Assembly (NCBI GenBank): GCA_017522515.1
Contig: JAFWZH010000312.1
Span: 1 to 26,190 of the forward strand
Direction of reading: 5' to 3'
Source of the DNA: Clostridia bacterium
GTDB taxonomy: Bacteria > Bacillota_A > Clostridia > UBA1212 > UBA1255
DNA length: 26,190 nucleotides
How positions within the stretch are numbered: position 1 is the first letter of the stretch; each line of letters begins with the position of its first letter. Under the pieces are notes generated by a model. That model worked only from the letters and a program-made list of their open reading frames with translations, searched no databases and had not been told where the DNA came from. This document shows positions 16,775 through 24,370 of the stretch, piece after piece. The position numbers and the translations under genes are program-made.

Positions 16775-18011
16775 ATCAAAAGAAAGAAAATGGTATGACA
16801 GGATTAAGATTTCCAACATGAAAATTACTCCCGCAAGAATATACTTATTTATATTGGCTGTCTTACTTACTGTTAAAATTGTTTTTGACATTCATGGCTT
16901 TGGTGATTTTGTTTCAAAATCAATGTCGTTTATTCTTTCCGTATTCAGTTACCTTATTATAGGCGCAGTTATTGCGTTTATTCTTAACTCTTATGCAAGT
17001 ATATGGGAAAACAGAATATTAAAAAAAATGAAAAGCCATAAGGCAAAAAAAATATTAAGTATAATAATTGCGTATGCCACAATGGTACTTATTGTTACCT
17101 TAATTTTATTTGCTTTAATACCTACGTTGATTGATACGGTAAAGGCTTTTGCCGACAATATACCGAAAGCTTTCGCTACAATAAAAGATATGTATATTGA
17201 TATAACAGAAAATGGAAAATTTAATCTGCCTGAGGATGCACTTTCCGCGATAGATGATGGGTTGGCACAATTACAGGAGATTGCAACGAAAATATTCAGT
17301 CCGCAAAAAATAACAACATTTTTTTCAGGAACAGTCAGTGGGCTTTTTAATCTTATTATGGGAATTATGATTTCTGTTTATATCTTAATAGAGAAAGAAA
17401 ATGTAATAAATGCCATGACAAGAATTAATTACGCTGTTTTGCCAAGAAAACGTGCCGAAACGGTGCTTTGGGGAGCAAGAAAAATTAATGTAATATTAAA
17501 ACAGTATATATCAGGTAAATTGTTACAGGCACTTATTATTTTAGTGACTTCATATATTTTGTTCCTTATTGCCGGCGTAAAGTATGCAATATTATTGGCG
17601 GTAATAATGGCGATAATGAATATGATTCCGTATATAGGACCATGGATAGGTGGAGTAATAGTAGTTTTTATCTCTGTACCTCAAGGTGTTTACGCCATTA
17701 TAGCTTCCCTTGTATGTGTATTGGCAGTTCAAGCTCTTGACAACTGGTTTATAGGTCCCAAAATAGTCGGTGGCAGAATGGGGGCAAGTTCTCTTCTCGT
17801 ATTGGCAGGATTGTGTATTTGTGGCGGACTTTTCGGCTTGCCCGGTATGATTTTCGGAGATGTTATTGCTGTTATATTTAAAGTGTTCTTCTACGACCGA
17901 TTTATTTGCAACAAGTTGAAAGCAAAAGGAGAAAAGGGGCTTCTGCCGGAGGAATTTACCGATGAAAAAACGGATGAGGAGTGTTTGCCGGAAGAAGAAA
18001 ACGGGAAATAA
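16758..18011 (+). CDS. AI-2E family transporter-like membrane protein
   Basis: A protein of 417 residues and about eight membrane helices, with the AI-2E family (PF01594) layout. There are paired N-terminal helices, a soluble amphipathic section at about 130-185 (DTVKAFADNIPKAF...), then GLFNLIMGIMISVYILIEKE and the most conserved part IPYIGPWIGG...VQALDNWFIGPKIVG. The family includes TqsA-type exporters and Na+/H+ antiporters; the cargo here is unknown. The C-terminal tail is acidic (DEKTDEECLPEEENGK). GGAGG precedes ATG 16758. It is the last gene of a three-gene overlapping set; no clear terminator separates it from the rpmE promoter. Confidence 0.87.
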   Translation: MENKSKSKERKWYDRIKISNMKITPARIYLFILAVLLTVKIVFDIHGFGDFVSKSMSFILSVFSYLIIGAVIAFILNSYASIWENRILKKMKSHKAKKILSIIIAYATMVLIVTLILFALIPTLIDTVKAFADNIPKAFATIKDMYIDITENGKFNLPEDALSAIDDGLAQLQEIATKIFSPQKITTFFSGTVSGLFNLIMGIMISVYILIEKENVINAMTRINYAVLPRKRAETVLWGARKINVILKQYISGKLLQALIILVTSYILFLIAGVKYAILLAVIMAIMNMIPYIGPWIGGVIVVFISVPQGVYAIIASLVCVLAVQALDNWFIGPKIVGGRMGASSLLVLAGLCICGGLFGLPGMIFGDVIAVIFKVFFYDRFICNKLKAKGEKGLLPEEFTDEKTDEECLPEEENGK

Positions 18012-18031
18012 AATATTTTTGCAAAAAAAAG

Positions 18032-18061
18032 TTGCAATAATTAGACAGAGTGTGGTATAAT
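18032..18061 (+). promoter_or_regulatory. Promoter of rpmE
   Basis: TTGCAA (18032-18037), 18-base spacer, TATAAT (18056-18061), giving an untranslated leader of roughly 90 bases before rpmE. Confidence 0.7.
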
Positions 18062-18071
18062 CCACAATGCT

Positions 18072-18134
18072 CTTTTAGCGGATAAGCTAAAAGGCTTTTA
18101 AAAATGATTATTGAGAGAAATTCTTTAAAAGAAT
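18072..18134 (+). promoter_or_regulatory. Structured rpmE leader, possible ribosomal-protein control element
   Basis: Two hairpins lie in the leader. The first is CTTTTAGC with GCTAAAAG around GGATAA (18072-18093, eight perfect pairs). The second is ATTCTT with AAGAAT around TAA (18120-18134). Autoregulatory leaders are well known for ribosomal-protein genes. I cannot match this one to a described family by eye. Confidence 0.4.
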
Positions 18135-18156
18135 CTGTGAAAGAAGGTGACACGAA

Positions 18157-18354
18157 ATGAAAGAAGGAATTCATCCTAAATATGAAGAAGTAACAGCAAA
18201 ATGCGCTTGTGGAGAGACATTTAAGACTTATTCGACAAAGAAAGAAATTTCAGTCGAAATTTGTTCAAAGTGCCATCCTTTCTACACAGGAAAGCAGAAA
18301 TTGGTTGATACCGGTGGACGTGTTGATAAATTCAACAAGAGATATGGTCTGTGA
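18157..18354 (+). CDS. rpmE: 50S ribosomal protein L31, zinc-binding (C+) type
   Basis: A protein of 65 residues. It has the four cysteines of the zinc-containing L31 form: Cys16, Cys18, Cys36 and Cys39 (CAC...CSKC). The family start MKEGIHPKY and the passage [20 protein letters not shown] are also present. It sits in the central protuberance and subunit bridge of the ribosome. In species with a second, zinc-free copy the C+ form is replaced when zinc is scarce; no Zur-like site is obvious here. ATG 18157 follows AAGGTG. It is a single gene with its own promoter and terminators. Confidence 0.97.
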   Translation: MKEGIHPKYEEVTAKCACGETFKTYSTKKEISVEICSKCHPFYTGKQKLVDTGGRVDKFNKRYGL

Positions 18355-18369
18355 GCCGGTTACGAGAGA

Positions 18370-18422
18370 TTCAGGCAGTAGGGCTGTGATTGTATGCAGT
18401 CTTCAGCCTGAAATGGTTTTTT
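18370..18422 (+). terminator. Possible first terminator after rpmE
   Basis: TTCAGGC (18370-18376) pairs with GCCTGAA (18406-18412) over a long loop holding a small CTG/CAG stem, followed by ATGGTTTTTTG. The loop is long, so this is weaker than the next hairpin. Confidence 0.45.
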
Positions 18423-18424
18423 GT

Positions 18425-18463
18425 AGCTTGCCGGCTTAACGGCAGGCTTTTTATATATAATTT
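18425..18463 (+). terminator. Rho-independent terminator between rpmE and tig
   Basis: AGCTTGCCG pairs with CGGCAGGCT (one G-T) around GCTTAA, followed by TTTT and a T/A-rich tail. Confidence 0.88.
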
Positions 18464-18500
18464 TAGATTACAACAGTTACAGTTGTGTGGAGGTATTGTT

Positions 18501-19907
18501 ATGTCGGTCAATCAAGAAGTTATCGATAAGAATTTACTTAAATTAACATATGCAGCAGATGCTGACAAAGTAGAAGAGGGACTTGCTTACTCATTTAACA
18601 AGAATAAGAAAAACTTCAGCATTAAAGGTTTCCGTGCCGGTAAGGCTCCCAGAAAAATAGTTGAGCAGTATTACGGAGTAGAGGTTCTTTTTGCTGATGC
18701 AGAAGAATACGTTATTACAGATATGTATTACAGTTCTGTTGCAGAGCTTGGAATTGAACCTGTATCGTATCCTCAAAATGTTCAAGTTACAAAAATGAGC
18801 ACAGAGGGTATGGAGTTTTCTTTAGAGGTTTATACAAAGCCTGTTGCTGAGGTAAAGGACTATAAGGGAGTTGAAATTACTGAGATTTCTGCAGAAGTAG
18901 GAGAAGAGGATATAGAAAAAGCTCTTCAAATGGAAGCAGAGAAGAACTCTCGTATGGTAACAGTTGAAGATCGTGCCGCACAACTTGGTGATACAGTAGA
19001 TATAGACTTTGAGGGTTTTGTAGACGAGGTACCTTTTGAAGGAGGCAAAGGCGAGGGCTTTAAACTTCAATTAGGTTCAGGACAATTCATTCCCGGCTTT
19101 GAGGATCAGCTTGTTGGAGCCAATACAGGAGACGATGTAACAGTAAACGTTAAATTCCCGGAGGATTACCACGCTGAGGAGCTTAAGGGCAAGGATTCCG
19201 TATTTAAGGTAAAAGTAAATGCAATTCAGACAAAAGAGCTTCCTGAGATTAACGATGACTTTGCTTCTGATGTAAGTTCATTTGATACTCTTGCGGAATA
19301 CAAAGCAGATATTGCTGAAAAGCTTGCTAAAGAGAAGGCAGACGCAGCTAAAGAGGGCATGATGTCAGAGGCACTTAAAAAGGTCATTGATGCTACAGAG
19401 CTTGAAATTCCTACTCCGATGGTTGACAGAGAAGTTGAGGATGAGATTAACAGATTGTCATATAGAGTTAAATCATACGGCATGACTGTTGAACAGTACT
19501 GCATGTATATGGGAACAACAATTGAAGAGTATCGCGAAAAAGCTCGTCCTCAAGCAGAGCTCAATATTAAGAGAGATCTTATTCTCGAAGCAATTGTTGC
19601 AGCAGAAGAGATTACTGTTTCTGCAGAAGAGCTTGATAAAGAGTTTGAAACAGCTGCTGAATATATGAAGAAATCTGTTGAAGAAGTTAAAGAGCAATAT
19701 GCAGCAAATATTCCTGCCATTGAAGAGGAAGTTAAGAGACGTAAGGCTGCAGAACTTATCCTTGAAGCGGCAGTTAAGGTGCCTGCAAAGACAGAGGTAG
19801 CAGAGGAAAAGCCTGCACCGAAGAAAAAGGCTCCTGCAAAGAAAAAGGCCCCTGCAAAGAAGGAAGATCCTAAAGCAGAGGAGCCCAAAACAGAGGAAAA
19901 CGCTTAA
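18501..19907 (+). CDS. tig: Trigger factor, with lysine/alanine/proline-rich tail
   Basis: Ribosome-bound chaperone and peptidyl-prolyl isomerase. Residues 1-110 form the ribosome-binding domain with the signature GFRAGKAPRK at 43-52. The FKBP-type domain follows at about 150-235 (GDTVDIDFEGFVDE, FIPGFEDQLVGA). The helical C-terminal chaperone arms extend to about residue 430. The last 40 residues are an added low-complexity tail with repeated KKKAPAK, ending acidic (EEPKTEENA); E. coli and B. subtilis proteins lack it. Total length is 468. ATG 18501 follows GGAGG (18489-18493); the open frame reaches back to 18390 but crosses the terminator. clpP starts 64 bases downstream, the usual Firmicute order. 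Confidence 0.96.
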   Translation: MSVNQEVIDKNLLKLTYAADADKVEEGLAYSFNKNKKNFSIKGFRAGKAPRKIVEQYYGVEVLFADAEEYVITDMYYSSVAELGIEPVSYPQNVQVTKMSTEGMEFSLEVYTKPVAEVKDYKGVEITEISAEVGEEDIEKALQMEAEKNSRMVTVEDRAAQLGDTVDIDFEGFVDEVPFEGGKGEGFKLQLGSGQFIPGFEDQLVGANTGDDVTVNVKFPEDYHAEELKGKDSVFKVKVNAIQTKELPEINDDFASDVSSFDTLAEYKADIAEKLAKEKADAAKEGMMSEALKKVIDATELEIPTPMVDREVEDEINRLSYRVKSYGMTVEQYCMYMGTTIEEYREKARPQAELNIKRDLILEAIVAAEEITVSAEELDKEFETAAEYMKKSVEEVKEQYAANIPAIEEEVKRRKAAELILEAAVKVPAKTEVAEEKPAPKKKAPAKKKAPAKKEDPKAEEPKTEENA

Positions 19908-19971
19908 GCCGACGAGAAGCGTAATCTACACAAAAGAAAAAATTTAAACGTCGGAGAAATGGAGTTTTATT

Positions 19972-20556
19972 ATGGCATTGGTACCGGTTGTTATTGAACA
20001 AACCAGCAGAGGCGAAAGGTCATACGATATTTATTCCAGATTATTGAACGACAGAATTATTGTACTGAGTGACGAAGTAAATGATGTAACAGCCAGTTTG
20101 GTTGTTGCACAGCTTTTGTTCCTGGAATCAGAGAATCCTGACAAAGACATTCAGCTTTATATTAACAGTCCCGGAGGATCTGTTTCATCGGGAATGGCAA
20201 TATATGACACTATGCAGTTTATTAAGTGTGATGTTTCTACGATATGTATGGGCATGGCAGCAAGCATGGGTGCGTTTTTGTTAGCGGCAGGCGCAAAAGG
20301 CAAAAGATTTTCACTTCCTAATAGCGAGATTATGATACATCAGCCTTTGGGGGGTGCTCGCGGACAGGCAACAGATATTCAGATTCAGGCTGAGCAAATT
20401 CTTAAAATTAAGGATAAGCTCAACAGAATTCTTAGTGAAAGAACAGGTCAACCTTTGGAGAAAGTAATTGCTGATACAGAGAGAGACAATTATATGTCTG
20501 CGCAAGAAGCACTGGAGTATGGCTTAATCGATAAGATTATGGAAAAGAGAATATAA
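19972..20556 (+). CDS. clpP: ATP-dependent Clp protease proteolytic subunit
   Basis: Serine protease that forms the 14-subunit barrel fed by Clp ATPases. The catalytic triad is complete: Ser98 in MAASMGAF, His123 in IMIHQP and Asp172 in DTERDNY. The N-terminal passage [22 protein letters not shown] is standard, and 194 residues is the usual length. GGAG at 19961-19964 precedes ATG 19972. No CtsR-type heptad repeat is visible upstream; the short pair CCGACG/CGTCGG (19909-19914, 19949-19954) could fold but has a 34-base loop. It is probably transcribed with tig. Its partner clpX, directly downstream, carries an in-frame stop. Confidence 0.97.
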   Translation: MALVPVVIEQTSRGERSYDIYSRLLNDRIIVLSDEVNDVTASLVVAQLLFLESENPDKDIQLYINSPGGSVSSGMAIYDTMQFIKCDVSTICMGMAASMGAFLLAAGAKGKRFSLPNSEIMIHQPLGGARGQATDIQIQAEQILKIKDKLNRILSERTGQPLEKVIADTERDNYMSAQEALEYGLIDKIMEKRI

Positions 20557-20577
20557 TTCAATAGTTACGAGATTATA

Positions 20578-20622
20578 CGCCGCAGATTTTTATAGAGCTT
20601 TCTATAAGTTAAGTTTGCGGCG
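20578..20622 (+). terminator. Two-level hairpin between clpP and clpX
   Basis: Outer arms CGCCGCA and TGCGGCG (seven perfect pairs) enclose inner arms TTATAGA and TCTATAA (seven perfect pairs) around GCTT. A moderate T-rich stretch follows (ATTCGTTTTATT). It may terminate clpP messages, or act as a processing or attenuation element in the clpX leader. Confidence 0.6.
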
Positions 20623-20638
20623 CAATTCGTTTTATTAC

Positions 20639-20677
20639 CATGCGTAACGCATGACGTTGCTTTTATAAGCAAGGAGG
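20639..20677 (+). promoter_or_regulatory. clpX leader hairpins touching the ribosome site
   Basis: CATGCG-TAA-CGCATG (20639-20653) is a compact perfect hairpin. Four bases later TTGCTT-TTAT-AAGCAA (20657-20672) forms a second one, whose 3' arm supplies the first two bases of the ribosome site AAGGAGG (20671-20677). Folding would place a helix directly against the site of initiation. Effects on translation are inferred. Confidence 0.5.
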
Positions 20678-20683
20678 TTTTGA

Positions 20684-21046
20684 ATGTCAAAAATAGAAGA
20701 TAAACAGGTTCGCTGTTCTTTTTGCGGCAAAAGAGAAGGTCAGGTTAAGAGACTTATAGCAGGTCCGGGCGTTTTTATTTGTGATGAGTGTATAGATTTA
20801 TGCTGCGATATTTTGCATGATGATTTCATAGAGAACGAAATGGAGGATTTTGATGATGAAGAAATCCTTCTTGATAAAGAAACAAAACTTTTAAAGCCTG
20901 CAGAGATAAAAGAGGCTCTTGATGAGTATGTTATAGGTCAGGACAGAGCAAAAAGAGCATTGGCAGTGGCAGTATATAATCATTATAAAAGACTTGATGA
21001 TAATAAAAAAATTGCAAATAATAAGAAGAATAAAAAAACAAAATAA
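20684..21046 (+). CDS. clpX: ClpX, N-terminal part ending at in-frame TAA
   Basis: The first 120 residues of ClpX, the unfoldase that delivers substrates to ClpP. Cys11, Cys14, Cys33 and Cys36 form the zinc-binding domain that dimerises and binds adaptors. An acidic link leads to the beginning of the AAA+ module ([33 protein letters not shown]). The frame then enters a Lys/Asn-rich stretch ([16 protein letters not shown]) and stops at TAA 21044-21046. The same frame resumes without a shift at 21047 and carries the rest of ClpX. Alone, this product has no Walker A and cannot hydrolyse ATP; it could at most act as an adaptor-binding domain. ATG 20684 follows AAGGAGG. Confidence 0.85.
   Translation: MSKIEDKQVRCSFCGKREGQVKRLIAGPGVFICDECIDLCCDILHDDFIENEMEDFDDEEILLDKETKLLKPAEIKEALDEYVIGQDRAKRALAVAVYNHYKRLDDNKKIANNKKNKKTK
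21044..21046 (+). other. In-frame TAA inside clpX
   Basis: The codons around it read AAA ACA AAA TAA AAT GAG TCA in the clpX frame. Changing one base (T to A, C or G) would restore a continuous frame of 479 residues. An A7 run lies just upstream (21032-21038), but one slip there would not restore the frame, because both sides are already in phase. Confidence 0.9.
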
Positions 21047-22123
21047 AATGAGTCAGGCGAGAAGAAGCAAAATACTACTCCTTTCGATGGTGTTGAGCTT
21101 GCTAAAAGTAATGTTCTTTTAATTGGACCTACCGGTGTAGGCAAGACATATTTAGCTCAAACATTAGCGAGAGTGTTAAATGTTCCTTTTGCAATTGCAG
21201 ATGCCACATCGTTGACAGAAGCCGGATATGTAGGTGAGGATGTAGAGAACATTTTGCTCAGACTTATTCAAGCAGCAGATTTTGATGTTGAAAAGGCAGA
21301 AAAGGGAATTATTTTCATTGACGAGGTTGATAAAATATCAAGACGTGGAGACAATCCATCTATAACACGAGATGTAAGCGGTGAAGGTGTTCAACAAGCA
21401 TTGCTTAAAATATTGGAGGGAACTGTAGCAGCTGTACCGCCACAGGGAGGAAGAAAACATCCTCATCAAGAATTTATTAATATTGATACGACAAACATTT
21501 TGTTTATTTGTTCCGGAGCTTTTGATGGATTGCCTAAAATTATTGAGAGCAGAACGGGAAAAAATACAATTGGATTTTCCGGAAGTATTCATAGCAGCGA
21601 AAGTCTTGATTCAAATGAGCTACTGTCTAAAGTGGAACCTCAAGATTTATTGAAGTTTGGCTTGATACCTGAATTTATAGGAAGAGTTCCTTTGATTGTA
21701 ACTTTGGATGCACTGGATTCTAAAATGCTCAAAGAAATTCTTACAATTCCTAAAAACGCCTTGATTAAGCAGTATCAAAAGTTACTGTCCTACGATGGTG
21801 TTGAGCTTGAATTTGATAACGGAGCAATAGAAGCTGTAACAGAAATTGCTATTGCAAGAAAAACAGGTGCTCGTGGCTTGAGAGCTATTTTAGAAGATGC
21901 GATGATGGATATAATGTATGAAATTCCTTCAAGTGAAGGTCTTCAAAAATGCATCATTACCGAGGATACAATAAAAAATGGAGAGAAACCGATTTTTGTA
22001 TATTCAAAGAAGGCAGAAAAGAAGAAGACAACAAAGAAAAATACAAAGAACAAAACGGCTTCAGATGCGGATAGTATTCCTTTGATTGCTGCCGGAGCAG
22101 AGGCTATTGATATAGGAGAGTAA
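21047..22123 (+). pseudogene. clpX: ClpX, AAA+ body after the in-frame stop
   Basis: This holds all motor elements of ClpX, in the same frame as the N-terminal part: Walker A GPTGVGKT (148-155 of the joined protein), pore loop GYVGED, Walker [11 protein letters not shown], the RKH loop, the ClpP-docking loop around TIGFSG, arginine finger EFIGR and sensor-2 GARGLRAI. A Lys-rich tail ([11 protein letters not shown]...) ends it. The only in-frame start I see (GTG 21173) lies after Walker A, so independent restart would give an inactive ATPase. The ATG at 21048 is in another frame and ends after 24 codons. Hence this part is silent unless the stop is read through, absent in the real genome, or the gene is truly lost. 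I label it pseudogene with that reservation. The stop is five bases before uppP. Confidence 0.75.
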
Positions 22124-22128
22124 CGGTT

Positions 22129-22932
22129 GTGAAAATTTTACAAAGTATTATTCTTGGAATAGTACAGGGATTAACAGAGTTTTTGCCTGTAAGTAGTTCC
22201 GGACACTTAATTGTAATAAAAAAACTTTTTGGTATAGATCAGGAGCAATTTGGTCTGACATATGATATAGCGTTGCATTTTGCAACGCTTATCGCAGTTT
22301 TTATTGTTTTTTGGCCTGATATTCTTGCTTTGCTTAAAAAACCAATACAAAAAACAACGGGACTTTTAATTGTAGCTACAATACCGGCGGCTTTAGTTGG
22401 TGTTTTTTTTGATGATTATATTGAGAGTATTTCTCAAAGCGGAGGTTTCCTGGGCTTGGCTTTTATTTTTACAGCGTTTTTACTGTTTTTTTCACAAAAG
22501 GCAAAACAAAAAGCAAAAAATATTGACCTTATGTCATACAAGGATGCTGCTGTGATAGGTTTAATGCAAGGCGTTGCAGTAATGCCGGGTATTTCACGCT
22601 CGGGTAGCACCACAAGCGCAGGCCTTATTATGGGAGTAGAAAAGGAATCTTCTATGAGATTTGCTTTTTTGATGTCGATTCCGGTTATAATGGGTTCGGC
22701 TGTTTTGGGAGTAAAGGATATAATTACAGAACCAACTGCTGTAGAATGGGCTCCTGTTATTGCAGGTATGTTAGCGGCAGGTATTTCAGGATACTTCGCA
22801 GTTAAATTTATGCTTAATTTCTTTAAGAAAAGAAGCCTTAACTTATTCGCTGTATACGTAGGCATATTGGGTGTACTTATTTTGATTGATCAACTGTTTT
22901 TTAAGAAATTCTTTACAGTTTTTTTGATGTGA
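22129..22932 (+). CDS. uppP: Undecaprenyl-diphosphatase
   Basis: Membrane phosphatase (BacA type) that recycles the C55 lipid carrier of cell-wall synthesis. It has the two conserved segments: GLTEFLPVSSSGHL near residues 14-27, with the catalytic Glu/Ser/His, and PGISRSGST with the essential Arg. About eight membrane helices and 267 residues are normal. The family is also linked to bacitracin tolerance, which is not shown here. The start is GTG 22129, with AGGAG at 22114-22118. It follows the clpX stop by five bases, so both are probably on one message; the clpX stop could therefore have polar effects. Confidence 0.95.
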   Translation: MKILQSIILGIVQGLTEFLPVSSSGHLIVIKKLFGIDQEQFGLTYDIALHFATLIAVFIVFWPDILALLKKPIQKTTGLLIVATIPAALVGVFFDDYIESISQSGGFLGLAFIFTAFLLFFSQKAKQKAKNIDLMSYKDAAVIGLMQGVAVMPGISRSGSTTSAGLIMGVEKESSMRFAFLMSIPVIMGSAVLGVKDIITEPTAVEWAPVIAGMLAAGISGYFAVKFMLNFFKKRSLNLFAVYVGILGVLILIDQLFFKKFFTVFLM

Positions 22933-22972
22933 GTAGTTTTTTTAAATTAATGTGAAAGAGGCTTTTGCCGTT

Positions 22973-24022
22973 ATGGATAATAAAGGACATATTTTAACAT
23001 TAGGAATTGAATCCAGCTGTGATGAAACTTCTGTTGCAATTGTGGCAGATGGAAGAATTGTTTTATCCAATATTATTTCATCACAAATAGAGATTCATAA
23101 AGCTTTTGGCGGGGTGGTTCCTGAAATAGCTTCAAGGAAACATGTTGAGGCTATTATCGGCGTTATTGATGCCGCCCTTAAAGAAGCAAATGTCTCTCTT
23201 TCGGAGATTGACCAAATTGGTGTGACTTTTGGCCCCGGTCTGATAGGTGCTTTGCTTGTAGGCTTGTCTGCGGCAAAAACAATTGCCTTTGCATTAAATA
23301 AACCACTGATTCCCGTTCATCATATTGAAGGACATATATCTGCAAATTTTATTGAATATCCTGAGTTGAAACCTCCGTTTGTTTGCCTTGTGGCTTCAGG
23401 TGGTCATAGTCATATAGTGGATTGCCGTAGTTATGGTGATTTTCGTATAATGGGTAGAACTCGTGACGATGCGGCAGGAGAAGCTTTTGATAAAATTTCA
23501 CGTGCTTTGGAGTTGGGATATCCCGGAGGCCCGGTGATTGACAGGATGGCAAAAGAAGGAAACCCGCATGCAATACAATTCCCGAAAGTTCACTTTAATG
23601 ATAGTCTTGATTTTAGTTTTAGCGGTGTAAAAACGTCAGTTTTGAATTATCTAAACAATACAAAAGCAAGAGGGGAGGAGATAATTTCGGCTGATGTCTG
23701 TGCGTCTTTCCAGAGAGCAGTTGTAGATATTTTAGTTGAAAATTTGATGAAAGCAGCAGATAAGACATGTTATAAAAAGATATGTTTAGCAGGTGGCGTT
23801 GCTGCAAACTCTGCTTTGCGTAAAGCTGCAGAGGAGGCGGCATTAAAGGCCGGAATAGAATTTTACAGACCTTCGCCGATTTTATGTACTGATAATGGAG
23901 CCATGATTGCCTGTGCGGCACATTATGCCTCTAAGGAGCGTAGGGCAGGCTCAAATTTAAATGCCTTTGCTAATGTCAGCATCGAAAATATTGACGGCTT
24001 GTTTAATAAATCCGCAAATTAA
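22973..24022 (+). CDS. tsaD: tRNA N6-adenosine threonylcarbamoyltransferase
   Basis: Transfers the threonylcarbamoyl group to adenosine 37 of ANN-decoding tRNAs, together with TsaB and TsaE (not in the window). It has the ASKHA ATPase fold: [13 protein letters not shown] at the start, PEIASRKH, the metal-binding [22 protein letters not shown] and [12 protein letters not shown]. The length of 349 residues is typical. I chose ATG 22973 because AAAGAGG lies 11 bases upstream; the frame is open to GTG 22952, which lacks a ribosome site. Its last 66 bases overlap, on the opposite strand, the 3' end of the Spo0A-like gene. Confidence 0.96.
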   Translation: MDNKGHILTLGIESSCDETSVAIVADGRIVLSNIISSQIEIHKAFGGVVPEIASRKHVEAIIGVIDAALKEANVSLSEIDQIGVTFGPGLIGALLVGLSAAKTIAFALNKPLIPVHHIEGHISANFIEYPELKPPFVCLVASGGHSHIVDCRSYGDFRIMGRTRDDAAGEAFDKISRALELGYPGGPVIDRMAKEGNPHAIQFPKVHFNDSLDFSFSGVKTSVLNYLNNTKARGEEIISADVCASFQRAVVDILVENLMKAADKTCYKKICLAGGVAANSALRKAAEEAALKAGIEFYRPSPILCTDNGAMIACAAHYASKERRAGSNLNAFANVSIENIDGLFNKSAN

Positions 24023-24352
24023 AGAAATTAATTCTTTATTTTCGGGACGCTGCTCAGGGAAATAATAAATGTTATTCAAAACAGCAATCGATTGGTTGCT
24101 GTTTTTTGCCCATACTGATTCTGAAGCCTTACGTATGGATTTTTCTATATTATCTCCGGAAGTATTATATTCTTTTGCTATAGGAGCATAAATCAGTTTA
24201 GTTATAAGAGTAATAGCTTCGCTGTCAAAGTAAGCAAGCTTTACAGCATCTCTTAGATAATAAAATCCGTTGTTAGCAGGCGAAAAGCCCAGCTGAAGCA
24301 GGGCTTTCGTTATTATAGTTTCTATAGCGTTACTTTTGTTTTTTTGTGACAT
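23957..24352 (-). CDS. Stand-alone Spo0A C-terminal (DNA-binding) domain protein
   Basis: A protein of 131 residues matching the DNA-binding effector domain of Spo0A from end to end, with no receiver domain. Telling passages are [21 protein letters not shown] (Spo0A: LGxxPHxKGxxYLRxAI), [31 protein letters not shown] (TKxLYPxIAxxYxTTxxxVERAIRHAIExxW) and [10 protein letters not shown] (KPTNSEFIAM). In the recognition helix the Glu and one Arg are kept, but the VER Arg and the HAIE His are Lys here, so its DNA site may differ. The start ATG 24352 lies 18 bases after the SufB/D-like stop, without a clear ribosome site. It may be translated by coupling. Its 3' end overlaps tsaD by 66 bases. The target genes are unknown. 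Confidence 0.82.
   Translation of the reverse strand: MSQKNKSNAIETIITKALLQLGFSPANNGFYYLRDAVKLAYFDSEAITLITKLIYAPIAKEYNTSGDNIEKSIRKASESVWAKNSNQSIAVLNNIYYFPEQRPENKELISLICGFIKQAVNIFDADISKGI
24020..24042 (+). terminator. Possible weak terminator after tsaD
   Basis: TAAAGAA pairs with TTCTTTA around ATTAA, followed by TTTT. The stem is A/T only, begins in the tsaD stop codon and lies inside the opposing Spo0A-like gene. Low certainty. Confidence 0.3.
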
Positions 24353-24370
24353 TATAAAATTTAAGATAGA

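Noticed and set aside
19909..19954. CCGACG/CGTCGG pair before clpP as an operator or thermosensor
   Set aside because: Only six pairs with a 34-base loop, and no CtsR heptad nearby; too weak to call.
21032..21046. A single frameshift at the A7 run as the cause of the clpX break
   Set aside because: The coding frame is the same before and after the stop, so one insertion or deletion cannot explain it; a base change, or two compensating shifts, is needed.
21044..21046. Reassigned stop codon in this organism
   Set aside because: TAA ends several normal genes in the window, including nadC, the GH78-like gene and the second half of clpX itself.
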